64,000 nucleotides of DNA from NCBI RefSeq assembly GCF_036188265.1, contig NZ_CP108093.1:682001-746000 (forward strand), read 5' to 3'. Shown in pieces: positions 8,155 through 15,864 of this stretch. The notes beneath the pieces were generated by a model. That model was not told the origin of the DNA. It searched no databases and saw only the letters and a list, made by a program, of their open reading frames with translations. Each line of letters opens with the position of its first letter. Within the stretch, counting starts at the first letter, position 1. The position numbers were made by a program, and so were the translations under genes. This DNA comes from Streptomyces sp. NBC_00247. Its GTDB lineage: Bacteria; Actinomycetota; Actinomycetes; Streptomycetales; Streptomycetaceae.

Positions 8155-9552
8155 TCAGACGCCGGCTACGCCCGCGACCCTCAGGGCGTGCACGAGGTCC
8201 CACTCCCGGGCCGCCGACACCGCGCGGGCCGCCGCGAGCAGTCGCGGTACGAGCCGGGCCGGGCCCGCGCCGGCGACGCGTGCGGCGTCCTGCGGGGACC
8301 TGACCCGGACGAAGGCGCCCAGCAGTTCGGCCGCCTCGGCCTCCCGGCCCGCGAGGTCCAGCGCGACCGCCGCGTCGGCTATCTCCTCGGCCGGCCGGGA
8401 GGCGGCCTGCCGCAGAAGTGGCCCGCAGTCCTCACCCCGCCCGGCCTCCGCGAGGGCGGCGACCGCCGCTGCCAGCCCGGCCGGCGGCAGCGAGGACACC
8501 TCCCAGAGGAGGGTGGCCCAGTCGGCACCGAGGCCGGCGAGCCCCAACGCCACCGCCAGCACCGGCAGCCGCTCGGCGGGCCAGGCCGCCGCCTCGCACA
8601 GCACCGCGTACGCCTCTCCCGTGCGCCCCTCGGCCCGCATCGCCAGGAGCAGCGCGACCGCGTCGGCGGCGGCCCGTACGGTCTCCGGGTCCGCGGCCGG
8701 GACCGGCGCCGGCCCATCGGCACCCGCGTCCGCCGCCGGTGCGGAGGCCCCGAAGCGGGCACCCCGGGGCTTCGGAGCGGACGGGGCTGCGGAGGGCAGC
8801 AGGGGGAACACCGAGGGCGAGGGCCCGGCCTCGTCGGTCTCCAGCCCGGCGAACCGGGCGCCACGCGGCTTCCCGCGCACCGGCTTCGCAGCGGGGCGGC
8901 CTGCCGGCTCGGGCGGTGCGGGCACGGCGGGCGGCGAAGCCACGCGCCCCGTACGGGCTTTCGGGGCACGCCGTTCCCGCACCGCGCCCCCGGGACTCTC
9001 CCCGTATCCGTCCGCCCCGTATCCGTCCGCCTCGTATCCGTCCGCCTCGGGCCGGAACCAGCCGCTCGGGGCGGCGATCGCCGCCAGGCGGGTGCGGAGT
9101 TCGTCGCAGCGGGCACAGGCGCGGCGGTGGTCGTCCTGGGCCCAGGCGAGAGCCTGCCGGTCTGCGGTACGCACTCCGCCCGCCCCCGCGGCGCGCAGTC
9201 GGCGGCCCGCCTCCTCCTGCTCGCGGACCATCAACCGCAGCCGCTGGTCGAGCTCCTGACGGCCGCCGGGGAGCCGGTCGCGGGCCGCCGCCGAGGCCGA
9301 ATAGAGGGAGGCGGCCCGCACGGACTCCCGTTCGGCGAATCGCGCACCGCGGGCGGCGGCCAGATCCTGCAGGAGCGACTCGACAACGTCCCAGGGCGGT
9401 ATCTCCACCCCCTCGAAGCAGGCCCGCATCCCGGCGGGATCACGCCGGACGAAGACCCCGTACCAACCGCTCCCGGGATCGAGACGAGCGGCCAACTCCC
9501 CCAGGAACCGCGCGAACTCGTCCACTTCGAACACTTGTTGACGCACCGTCAT
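8155..9552 (-). CDS. Hypothetical protein, Ala-rich, with internal sequence repeats
   Basis: The predicted cytoplasmic protein has 465 residues and no family I can name. The N-terminal ~165 residues are charged and helical, including a coiled-coil-like stretch rich in Arg, Glu and Gln and a CARCDELRTRLAA segment. A disordered Pro/Ala-rich middle follows (about 165-290). It has three tandem copies of a (E/G)ADGY unit (DNA about 9001-9050) and two copies of RGARF inside KPRGARFAG and KPRGARFGA. The C-terminal part is a run of Ala/Leu helices resembling TPR- or HEAT-like repeats. Start at ATG 9552. It stands alone, 228 bp from the pyrimidine operon. Function unknown. Confidence 0.75.
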   Translation of the reverse strand: MTVRQQVFEVDEFARFLGELAARLDPGSGWYGVFVRRDPAGMRACFEGVEIPPWDVVESLLQDLAAARGARFAERESVRAASLYSASAAARDRLPGGRQELDQRLRLMVREQEEAGRRLRAAGAGGVRTADRQALAWAQDDHRRACARCDELRTRLAAIAAPSGWFRPEADGYEADGYGADGYGESPGGAVRERRAPKARTGRVASPPAVPAPPEPAGRPAAKPVRGKPRGARFAGLETDEAGPSPSVFPLLPSAAPSAPKPRGARFGASAPAADAGADGPAPVPAADPETVRAAADAVALLLAMRAEGRTGEAYAVLCEAAAWPAERLPVLAVALGLAGLGADWATLLWEVSSLPPAGLAAAVAALAEAGRGEDCGPLLRQAASRPAEEIADAAVALDLAGREAEAAELLGAFVRVRSPQDAARVAGAGPARLVPRLLAAARAVSAAREWDLVHALRVAGVAGV

Positions 9553-9706
9553 CGCCGCCCTCGTCGGCCCTCGGCTGGAACCCTCCAGTCAGCTCGCATT
9601 CGACCGCAGTCGTGTTACGACGCGGCTACGCCCACTTTTCGAGTCCGAGGCACAGGGGGTCCGGGGCGCACGGCCGCGCGAGCGCCCCCAGGGGCACCCG
9701 GCCCTC

Positions 9707-10087
9707 TCAGAAGGTCACGGCGATCCCGGTGTGCGGCCGCTTCCCGAGCCGTACGACCATGGCCGGCCAGTCGACCAGCCAGAACTTCCAGGTGTACTTG
9801 CGGGCCAGCGCCTTGCGTACGGCCGCCATGTCCGCCCCTCCGACGAGCCGGGCGGTGCCCTCGGCGCTCGGCGCACCCTCGGCGATCCGCCCCTTGACGT
9901 CGCAGACGGTGACGCGGACTCGGGAGTCGCGGCGGAGCCGCTTCACCTTCCACGAGTCGGAGCGGGTCCAGACGTAGAGCGTCCCGCCGTCGGCCGCCGC
10001 CCATACCGGCGTGGCGACGGGGGTGCCGTCCTTGCGATAGGTGGTCAGGCTGACGTACTCGCTGCGTGCGAAATCGTGGAGAGTCAC
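9707..10087 (-). CDS. PPOX-class (pyridoxamine-phosphate-oxidase-fold) F420/FMN-dependent oxidoreductase-like protein
   Basis: The protein has 126 residues, the usual size for small split-barrel flavin/deazaflavin enzymes of actinobacteria. The pattern VSLTTYRKDGTPVATPVWAA followed by LYVWTRSDSWKVKRLRRDSRVRVTVCD matches the cofactor-binding barrel of the Rv2061-like PPOX subfamily. It probably binds F420 or a flavin; the substrate is unknown. The GTG start at 10087 is chosen because the alignable family start is there. The IS4-family insertion now begins 17 bp upstream, within its former promoter region, so expression may have been altered by the insertion. Confidence 0.82.
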   Translation of the reverse strand: MTLHDFARSEYVSLTTYRKDGTPVATPVWAAADGGTLYVWTRSDSWKVKRLRRDSRVRVTVCDVKGRIAEGAPSAEGTARLVGGADMAAVRKALARKYTWKFWLVDWPAMVVRLGKRPHTGIAVTF

Positions 10088-10094
10088 GGACCGA

Positions 10095-10104
10095 GCCTAA
10101 AGCG
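10095..10104. repeat. IS target-site duplication, left copy
   Basis: GCCTAAAGCG lies immediately outside the left inverted repeat of the insertion sequence and is repeated exactly at 11617-11626. Ten bases fits the duplication length of IS4-family elements. Confidence 0.9.
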
Positions 10105-11616
10105 CAAGGCCGTGAAGTTAAGACGTGGGCGTTGGCGTCAAGATCTTGATGTTGAGGGTGGCTGTGTGGGTGTGCCGGTCGACTCTGAGGCTTTTGTATG
10201 CGTATCGGGATAGGGGTCGTTTCACCGCTCGGGGGCTGACGCGGAGGCGGCGGGCGGGCATGAGCTGGTCCAGGACGGCTCGGCCGATCGTTCCGACGAG
10301 GTCGATCGCGGTGTCGGCGATGATGCCTGCGGCTCGGACGATCTGATCGCGGGCGCATCGTAGTGCGACGCTGAAACTTCCCCGGTCGGGGTCGGCTCCG
10401 GGTGTGGTCCCGGTGGCGTCGGCGATCGCGATCCGCAGGGCCTGGTAGGCGCTCAGGAGGGCGTAGACCTCCTGGGAGATGCCTGCACAGGTCTGGGAGC
10501 GCAGGACTCGTCGGCCCAGCATCGACTTCTTGATCGCGAAGTAGGCAGACTCCACTTCCCATCGCTCGTGATAGAGGCTGACCAGGTCGGATGCCGGGTA
10601 TCGGTGGTGGTCGAGGAGGCTGGTGGCCATTCGGTAGAGGCCGGTCGTGCGGCCCTGGCTGGTGATGATGGTGATCTCGCATTCGATGATGCGGACTTCG
10701 AGGCCGCCGAAGCGGGAGAGGTGGGAGCCGTCCTCGAAACGCTCCAGGACCGGAGGTCTGCGGGCGGCCGAGATACGGGCCAGGAAGGCGGCCTCGGTGC
10801 CGGCGACGGCGGTCAGGAACGGATTGCCGGAGAAGCCCCGGTCGAGAAGGACGATCATTCCCGCGTGCAGGGAACGGGTCAGTCGTGTGCCGTAGACGGT
10901 TTCGCCGCTGGTGCGGGGGCCGAAGGCGGCGTCCAGGACCGCGCGGGTGCCGCAGGCCACCAGCGCGGTCAGGCAGATCTGCGGGTAGCCGGAGGTCCCG
11001 TACTGGTTGGTGATCCCGCCCAGACGGGCCCGGTGCAGCGGGCTGTCGGGGACGTCGAGGCAGGTACCGTCGATCGCGACGGTCAGCAGGCCCTTGAAAT
11101 GGGCGCCGGCGGTACGGATCGCCGTGGCCGGCCCGCGCAACAGGTCGAACAGGGCCTGCATGGGACGCGCCCCCAGGCGTGTCCGGGCGTGCCAGAGCGC
11201 CGTGCCGGTCACGTTCGCGACCGGTATCGCCTCCAGTGAGGCAGTGAGCTTGCGCCAGACCGCCAGGTAGCCGCAGTCGTCGAAAAGGGCCGCGGCCAGC
11301 AGCAGGTAGACCACCACCCGGGCAGGGATCTTCCGCAGCCGCTGCTGGACCGCACCTGTTTCGGCAAGGGCCGCGTCGACCATCTCGAACGGGACGATCC
11401 GGGTGAGTTCCCCCAGATGCCCGGGAGCGAACAGGCCCTTGGCTACCGTGATTTCACTCGTGATGACACACTGATCGGACAGCGGAGCCTCCGGTGCTGT
11501 GAACGGCTGTCTTGGTCGACTGCCAGTTCTACCGGGGCTCCGCTTCTCACGTCCCGGATCGCACCAGATCAACCCACACGCCAACCCGTCCCCCGAGCCG
11601 TAACTTCACGGCCTTG
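10105..11616. mobile_element. Complete IS4-family insertion sequence, 1512 bp
   Basis: The ends are perfect 16-bp inverted repeats, CAAGGCCGTGAAGTTA at 10105-10120 and its complement at 11601-11616. They are flanked by the 10-bp direct duplication GCCTAAAGCG. One transposase gene fills the element. Intact ends, intact reading frame and an unmutated duplication point to a recent insertion. It landed at the left edge of the second copy of the 72-bp dispersed repeat, between the PPOX gene and the XRE regulator. Confidence 0.95.
10118..11584 (-). CDS. IS4-family transposase
   Basis: The reading frame gives up to 488 residues. The DDE catalytic core is complete: the first Asp in LLTVAIDGTCLDVPD, the second in GMIVLLDRGFSGN, and the family YREK signature in YHERWEVESAYFAIKK (Tyr, Arg, Glu and Lys all present). 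No ATG or GTG start lies before the conserved N-terminal domain. The TTG at 11584, preceded by a GGGGGAC ribosome-binding sequence, is the best candidate; a shorter start further in is possible. It is the only gene of the element and should be functional. Confidence 0.9.
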   Translation of the reverse strand: MACGLIWCDPGREKRSPGRTGSRPRQPFTAPEAPLSDQCVITSEITVAKGLFAPGHLGELTRIVPFEMVDAALAETGAVQQRLRKIPARVVVYLLLAAALFDDCGYLAVWRKLTASLEAIPVANVTGTALWHARTRLGARPMQALFDLLRGPATAIRTAGAHFKGLLTVAIDGTCLDVPDSPLHRARLGGITNQYGTSGYPQICLTALVACGTRAVLDAAFGPRTSGETVYGTRLTRSLHAGMIVLLDRGFSGNPFLTAVAGTEAAFLARISAARRPPVLERFEDGSHLSRFGGLEVRIIECEITIITSQGRTTGLYRMATSLLDHHRYPASDLVSLYHERWEVESAYFAIKKSMLGRRVLRSQTCAGISQEVYALLSAYQALRIAIADATGTTPGADPDRGSFSVALRCARDQIVRAAGIIADTAIDLVGTIGRAVLDQLMPARRLRVSPRAVKRPLSRYAYKSLRVDRHTHTATLNIKILTPTPTS

Positions 11617-11626
11617 GCCTAAAGCG
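11617..11626. repeat. IS target-site duplication, right copy
   Basis: This exact repeat of GCCTAAAGCG lies immediately outside the right end of the insertion sequence. It also overlaps the first bases of the second 72-bp dispersed repeat, which shows where the uninterrupted repeat lay before insertion. Confidence 0.9.
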
Positions 11627-11691
11627 CGTTGCGGGAGCAGCGCCGTCCGCCCGGAGGGTGGGTCCGGCGGTGTCCGGTGCGTGCGATCGCA
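11620..11691. repeat. 72-bp dispersed repeat, copy 2
   Basis: This copy matches 38-109 without gaps, differing at about eight positions, two of which weaken the central hairpin. It occupies the start of the gap between the IS and the XRE regulator. Removing the IS and one target duplication places it directly upstream of the PPOX gene start. Confidence 0.7.
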
Positions 11692-11828
11692 AAGCGGAGG
11701 GACACCCCGATACTGGACGTGTCGGGGCGATCCCGACAAAGCGGCGAGCCTGCGTGCCGGGCGTCGCCGGACGGGCGGGACTCTCGCAACACGCCCGAGA
11801 GGACTCGCGATGGGCCCGACAGCGGCCC

Positions 11829-12140
11829 TCAGGCGCCGAGCGGCAGCAGGTACCCGGCGGGGGCGGACGCCGGTCGCGCCGGCTCCGCTCCGCCCGGCGC
11901 CTCGGCGCAGCCCGCGAGGATCTCGTCCAGGGTGAGCCCGAGGGCGGCAGCGATGGCCGCCACCGTGAAGAACGCGGGCGTCGGAGCACGGCCGGTCTCG
12001 ATCTTGCGGAGGGTTTCGGCGGAGAGGCCGGCGCTCGCCGCGACGGCGACCATGCTGCGCTCGCCGCGCGCCTCGCGCAGCAGGGCGCCGAGCCGTTCGC
12101 CGCGCAGGCGCTCTTCCGGGGTCAGGGGCGTTCGTACCAT
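11829..12140 (-). CDS. XRE-family helix-turn-helix transcriptional regulator
   Basis: The 103-residue protein has a Cro/C1-type helix-turn-helix in residues 10-75: [20 protein letters not shown], then [27 protein letters not shown] Pro/Ala-rich tail of about 25 residues follows. It is transcribed divergently from the methionine aminopeptidase gene, with only 41 bp between the two starts. That gap holds a palindrome, so it probably controls both genes. Start ATG at 12140. The signal it senses cannot be told from sequence. Confidence 0.85.
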   Translation of the reverse strand: MVRTPLTPEERLRGERLGALLREARGERSMVAVAASAGLSAETLRKIETGRAPTPAFFTVAAIAAALGLTLDEILAGCAEAPGGAEPARPASAPAGYLLPLGA

Positions 12141-12152
12141 GCCGTCATTCTA

Positions 12153-12171
12153 ATACCGCATCGACCGGTAT
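12153..12171. promoter_or_regulatory. Putative XRE operator overlapping divergent promoters
   Basis: The inverted repeat ATACCG-N7-CGGTAT lies in the middle of the 41-bp gap between the XRE and methionine aminopeptidase genes. A TATAGT box at 12170-12175 overlaps its right arm. It lies only six bases before the aminopeptidase ATG (12182), so that transcript is probably leaderless. Confidence 0.65.
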
Positions 12172-12181
12172 AGTAATTGGT

Positions 12182-12949
12182 ATGGTGCAACTCAAGACAG
12201 AAACCTCCCTGGCCGCGATGCGGGAGGCCGGCCGGGTCGTGGCGCAGATGCTGACCGCGACGCGCGAGGCGGCGGTGGAGGGCGTGAGCCTGCGTGACCT
12301 CGACGCCGTGGCGCACGACGTACTGCGTGAGGCCGGGGCCGGATCGCCCTTCCTCCACTACCACCCGCACTTCGCGCCCGTACCGTTTCCGGCGGTGATC
12401 TGCGCGTCGGTGAACGACGCGATCGTGCACGGAATCCCCGACGGCTACCGGCTGCGCGACGGCGACCTGGTCAGCATCGACGCGGGCGCGCTGCTGGACG
12501 GCTGGGCGGGCGACTCCGCGATCAGCTTCACCGTGGGGCGCGCGCGGCCCGCCGACACCCTGCTGATCGACACCGCGTACGCGGCGCTGGAAGCGGGCAT
12601 CGCGGCGGCGGTCGTCGGCAACCGCATCGGTGACATCGCCCACGCGATCGGCACGGTCTGCCGCGCGGCGGGCTACGGCATCCCCGAGGGGTTCGGCGGG
12701 CACGGCATCGGCCGGGCCATGCACGAGGACCCGTCCGTGCCGAACGAGGGACGTCCGGGGCGGGGGCTTCCCCTGCGCAACGGCATGGTGCTGGCGATCG
12801 AGCCGATGCTGATCGCCGGCGGCGGGGACCACTTCCGGCCGGACCCGGACGGCTGGACTCTGCGGACCACGGACGGCAGCCGGGCCGCCCACGCCGAACA
12901 CACCGTGGCCATCACCGACGACGGCCCCCGCATCCTGACGGCGCTCTGA
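12182..12949 (+). CDS. map: Type I methionine aminopeptidase
   Basis: The 255-residue protein would remove the initiator Met from nascent proteins. The pita-bread-fold metal ligands are readable: Asp in [14 protein letters not shown] and in GDSAISF, His in [13 protein letters not shown], Glu in [10 protein letters not shown] and Glu in HAEHTVAI. The substrate-side His is in FHAPVP-like [15 protein letters not shown]. It is an accessory copy under control of a dedicated XRE repressor, an arrangement seen in other streptomycetes. No Shine-Dalgarno precedes the ATG, fitting leaderless translation. A hairpin (12960-12988) follows. Confidence 0.93.
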   Translation: MVQLKTETSLAAMREAGRVVAQMLTATREAAVEGVSLRDLDAVAHDVLREAGAGSPFLHYHPHFAPVPFPAVICASVNDAIVHGIPDGYRLRDGDLVSIDAGALLDGWAGDSAISFTVGRARPADTLLIDTAYAALEAGIAAAVVGNRIGDIAHAIGTVCRAAGYGIPEGFGGHGIGRAMHEDPSVPNEGRPGRGLPLRNGMVLAIEPMLIAGGGDHFRPDPDGWTLRTTDGSRAAHAEHTVAITDDGPRILTAL

Positions 12950-12959
12950 GGGGCCCGGC

Positions 12960-12988
12960 GGGCGGACCGCGAGCGCTGCGGACCGCCC
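12960..12988. terminator. Hairpin terminator between convergent genes
   Basis: The arms GGGCGG-A-CCGC and GCGG-A-CCGCCC pair except for one A:A mismatch, around a 7-base loop. It lies in the 53-bp gap between the methionine aminopeptidase and gamma-glutamyltranspeptidase genes, so it can serve both. Confidence 0.65.
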
Positions 12989-13002
12989 ACCTCGAACCTC
13001 GG

Positions 13003-14814
13003 TCAGCGCCTGCCGCCGCTCGGCGTCACCACCATGGCCGAGCCGCCGCCCCGGCGTACCGTCTCCGCCGCCGCCAGCCATCGCCCGTCGGGCAACCGCT
13101 CGACGCCGGTGGCCGCTCCGATCTCCGGGTTCAGCTTGAACACATGCCCGAGGGCCTCCAGTTGGGCCCGTAGCGGGCTGTCCCACAGGGCGGGCTCGAT
13201 CTCGGTGGCCGCGGCGTTGCGCTGGCTGGCGCGGGGCGCCGCGATGGCGTCGACGAGCGGCAGCCCGCGGTCGAGCCGGCCGGTCAGGGTCTGGAGCACC
13301 GTGGTGATGATGGTCGCTCCGCCGGGCGACCCGAGGGCCAGCACCGGCTTCCCGTGGTCGAGCACGATCGTCGGCGAGATCGAGGAGCGCGGGCGCTTGC
13401 CCGGTCCGGGCAGGTTCGGATCGTGCACGGCCGGGTTGGCGGGTGCGAAGGAGAAGTCCGTCAGCTCGTTGTTGAGCAGGAACCCGCGTCCGGGCACCGT
13501 GATGCCGCTGCCGCCGGTCGACTCGATGGTCAGGGTGTAGGCGACGACGTTGCCCCACTTGTCCGCGGTCGTCAGGTGGGTGGTGTTCTCCCCCTCGAAG
13601 GTCGTCGGGGCGGCGGTCCCACCCGTCGCGCACGGGGTCGGGGACGTGGGGTCGCCGGGCGCCAGCGGGCTGGTCAGCACGGCGTCGTCGCGGACGAGGC
13701 AGGCGCGCGAGTCGGCGAACCGCTGACTGAGCAGTCCGGCCGTGGGGACGTCCTCGAACGCCGGGTCGCCGACCCAGCGCCCCCGGTCCGCGAAGGCGAT
13801 CCGGCTCGCCTCGACGAACCGGTGCAGATACTGCGCCTGGCTCGCCTTCGAAAGGTCGGTGGACTCCAGGATGTTGAGGGCCTCGCCGACGCTGGTGCCG
13901 CCGGACGAGGAGGGTGCGATGCCGTAGACGTCGAGTCCGCGGTAGCCCACCTTGGTCGGCGCCTGCCGCAGCGCCCGGTACGCCTTCAGGTCCTTGGTGG
14001 TCAGGTCACCGGCCCGCGCGACGCGGCCGGACGCCGGGTCGACGGGAGGCTTGCGCACGGTGCGCACGATGTCGTCGGCCAGGTCGCCCCGGTAGAGCTC
14101 CTCGACGCCCTCACGACCGAGCTTCTCGTACGTACGGGCCAGGTCCGGGTTCTTGAACACCGATCCCACGACCGGGAGTTCACCGCCGGGCAGGAAGAGC
14201 TTCGCGGTGTCCGGGAAGTCGGCGAACCTCTCCTGGTTCCCCTCGGTCTGGCTGCGGAAGGTGCCGTCCACGACGAACCCGTCACGGGCCAGGCGCTCGG
14301 CGGGTTTCAGCAGGGTGCCGAGCGACTTGGTGCCCCAGGTGTCGAGTGCCTTGTCCCAGGTGGCGGGCGTGCCGGGGGTGCCGACGCTGAGTCCGCTGGT
14401 GACGGCGTCGTTGAAGGCGAGCGGCTTGCCGTCCTCCAGGAAGAGCGAGGAGTCCGCGCTGCGCGGCGCCGTCTCGCGGCCGTCGATGGTCTGCACCGTA
14501 CGGGACTTGGCGTCGTAGTGGACGAAGTACCCGCCGCCGCCGATCCCGGCCGAGTACGGTTCGGTGACGCCGAGCGCGGCGGCCGTCGCCACGGCCGCGT
14601 CCACGGCGTTGCCGCCCTTGCGCAGCACCTCGATACCGGCCGCGGTGGCGTCCGCGTCCACGCTGGCCACCGCTCCCCCGTATCCCGCGGCCACCGGCGT
14701 CTTGGCCGGTGAGCCCGGTCGTGGCGAGGATCCGGCGGGGGCTGCCGCCCCGACGGACGCCACCACGGCGAGTACGGCCAGGACCGATACGTTCCGTCCG
14801 ACAGGACGACGCAT
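13003..14814 (-). CDS. ggt: Gamma-glutamyltranspeptidase, secreted
   Basis: The 603-residue precursor has an N-terminal signal sequence (RNVSVLAVLAVVASVGAAAPA). The family features follow in order: GGNAVDAAVATAAALGV and GIGGGGYFVHYD near the N-terminus, the autoprocessing and catalytic Thr at the start of the small subunit in NTTHLTTADKWGN, and the GGSG and SSISPTIV segments near the end. It would cleave itself into two subunits and hydrolyse or transfer gamma-glutamyl groups such as those of glutathione outside the cell. Start ATG 14814 has the ribosome-binding site CTGGAGGT. It is a single-gene unit. Confidence 0.93.
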   Translation of the reverse strand: MRRPVGRNVSVLAVLAVVASVGAAAPAGSSPRPGSPAKTPVAAGYGGAVASVDADATAAGIEVLRKGGNAVDAAVATAAALGVTEPYSAGIGGGGYFVHYDAKSRTVQTIDGRETAPRSADSSLFLEDGKPLAFNDAVTSGLSVGTPGTPATWDKALDTWGTKSLGTLLKPAERLARDGFVVDGTFRSQTEGNQERFADFPDTAKLFLPGGELPVVGSVFKNPDLARTYEKLGREGVEELYRGDLADDIVRTVRKPPVDPASGRVARAGDLTTKDLKAYRALRQAPTKVGYRGLDVYGIAPSSSGGTSVGEALNILESTDLSKASQAQYLHRFVEASRIAFADRGRWVGDPAFEDVPTAGLLSQRFADSRACLVRDDAVLTSPLAPGDPTSPTPCATGGTAAPTTFEGENTTHLTTADKWGNVVAYTLTIESTGGSGITVPGRGFLLNNELTDFSFAPANPAVHDPNLPGPGKRPRSSISPTIVLDHGKPVLALGSPGGATIITTVLQTLTGRLDRGLPLVDAIAAPRASQRNAAATEIEPALWDSPLRAQLEALGHVFKLNPEIGAATGVERLPDGRWLAAAETVRRGGGSAMVVTPSGGRR

Positions 14815-14918
14815 GCGTACCTCCAGTTGAGAACCGTCCGCGCAGACTAACCCCGGGGCGGCCGGATCGTCAGGACCGCCTCGAACAGGCACCCGAATGC
14901 CCGCTACTATCCCCGGCC

Positions 14919-15674
14919 ATGACCGACGACGTACGCAACATCGTGCTGGGCGTCATGGCCGCAGGGGTGAGCGCGGCTCTCGGCTGGCTCGCGCGCACCT
15001 ACCTCTGGCGCCGCAAACTCCGCCGCAAGCAGGCCTTCTTCGGCCTTCCGGCCAACTCCGAATGCCTGCTGGTCGTCAACCGGGACCCGGGCACGGACGG
15101 CGCGGTGCACCGCCACGACGTCTTCGCCCTGCTGGAGCTGTCGGCGATGGTCAAGGAGTGCGGGGCGCACGCGCAGATCCTCTCCCACGACACGGCACGC
15201 CAGGGCTTCGGGGAACGTACGGAGTACTGCGTGGGCGGTCCGGGATCCAACCGGCGCATGGCCGCCCACCTCCAGTCCCTCCTTCCCGGCGTGCGGGTGA
15301 ACACCGACCGCGAACCGGGCCCGGACCGGGCCTCCTTCCGCATCGGGACGGAGTACTACCCGGTGGAGAGCGGAGTCCAGGAACACGTACTGCTGGCCCG
15401 GCTGAGCATCGGCCGGGAGGCCAGGCCGGTGTTCCTCCTCTGCGGACAGCGTGCGATCACCAACCAGGCCGCGGCCCGCCATCTCGTACGCCACTACGAG
15501 AAGTTGGCGCGCACCTACCGCGACTCGACCTTCTGCCTGTTGCTGAAGGTGGTCAACTCCGAGGCGTACGGGCCCGACATGGTGGAACTCGTCGCCGACG
15601 TCACACAAGCCGCCCGGACCCCCCTCCCCGCCGCAGCCCGCACCCGCGAGAGCGGCGCGAGCGCCGACGGCTGA
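14919..15674 (+). CDS. Membrane-anchored hypothetical protein
   Basis: The 251-residue protein begins with one hydrophobic helix (NIVLGVMAAGVSAALGWLA) and then a strongly basic RRKLRRKQ stop-transfer segment, so the bulk should be cytoplasmic. The soluble part contains GLPANSECLLVVNRDPG, a GGPGSNRRMAAHL turn and FLLCGQRAITNQAAARHL. These suggest an alpha/beta fold that binds a ligand at glycine-rich turns. I cannot name a family; similar proteins are frequent as conserved hypotheticals in Streptomyces. The start is at ATG 14919, about 100 bp from the divergent transpeptidase gene. Confidence 0.78.
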   Translation: MTDDVRNIVLGVMAAGVSAALGWLARTYLWRRKLRRKQAFFGLPANSECLLVVNRDPGTDGAVHRHDVFALLELSAMVKECGAHAQILSHDTARQGFGERTEYCVGGPGSNRRMAAHLQSLLPGVRVNTDREPGPDRASFRIGTEYYPVESGVQEHVLLARLSIGREARPVFLLCGQRAITNQAAARHLVRHYEKLARTYRDSTFCLLLKVVNSEAYGPDMVELVADVTQAARTPLPAAARTRESGASADG

Positions 15675-15833
15675 CCCGGCGGAGCGAGCGACCGTTCGCC
15701 CTGGTGGAACCCACGTGAGGGAGCCCCGTGGCGGAGGCCGGGGACCGCGGTGCGCGGGACGAGCCCCCGGGGCCGGACCGTCGGCACGACGCCCGCGCGG
15801 CCGGACGAGGGCCCGGACCTCGCTGTAGCGGGA

Positions 15834-15849
15834 GTATGGGGGCGGCATA
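15834..15849 (+). promoter_or_regulatory. Shared cluster promoter element, copy 1 (upstream of exporter operon)
   Basis: GTATGGGGGCGGCATA, followed by G, is almost the same as 57655-57670 and aligns without gaps to three more intergenic sites (22979, 56474, 60939). It lies 16 bases before the first possible ATG of the DrrA-like gene. It is an imperfect palindrome (TAT...ATA) and may be a regulator site or a promoter core. No matching site was seen by eye outside the cluster. Confidence 0.5.
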
Positions 15850-15864
15850 GGGGCGGATTGTGCA

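Noticed and set aside
10105..11616. The IS element as a border or mobiliser of the peptide cluster.
   Set aside because: It is a single simple insertion with its own target duplication, 4 kb outside the nearest cluster gene, and no partner copy was seen on the other side.
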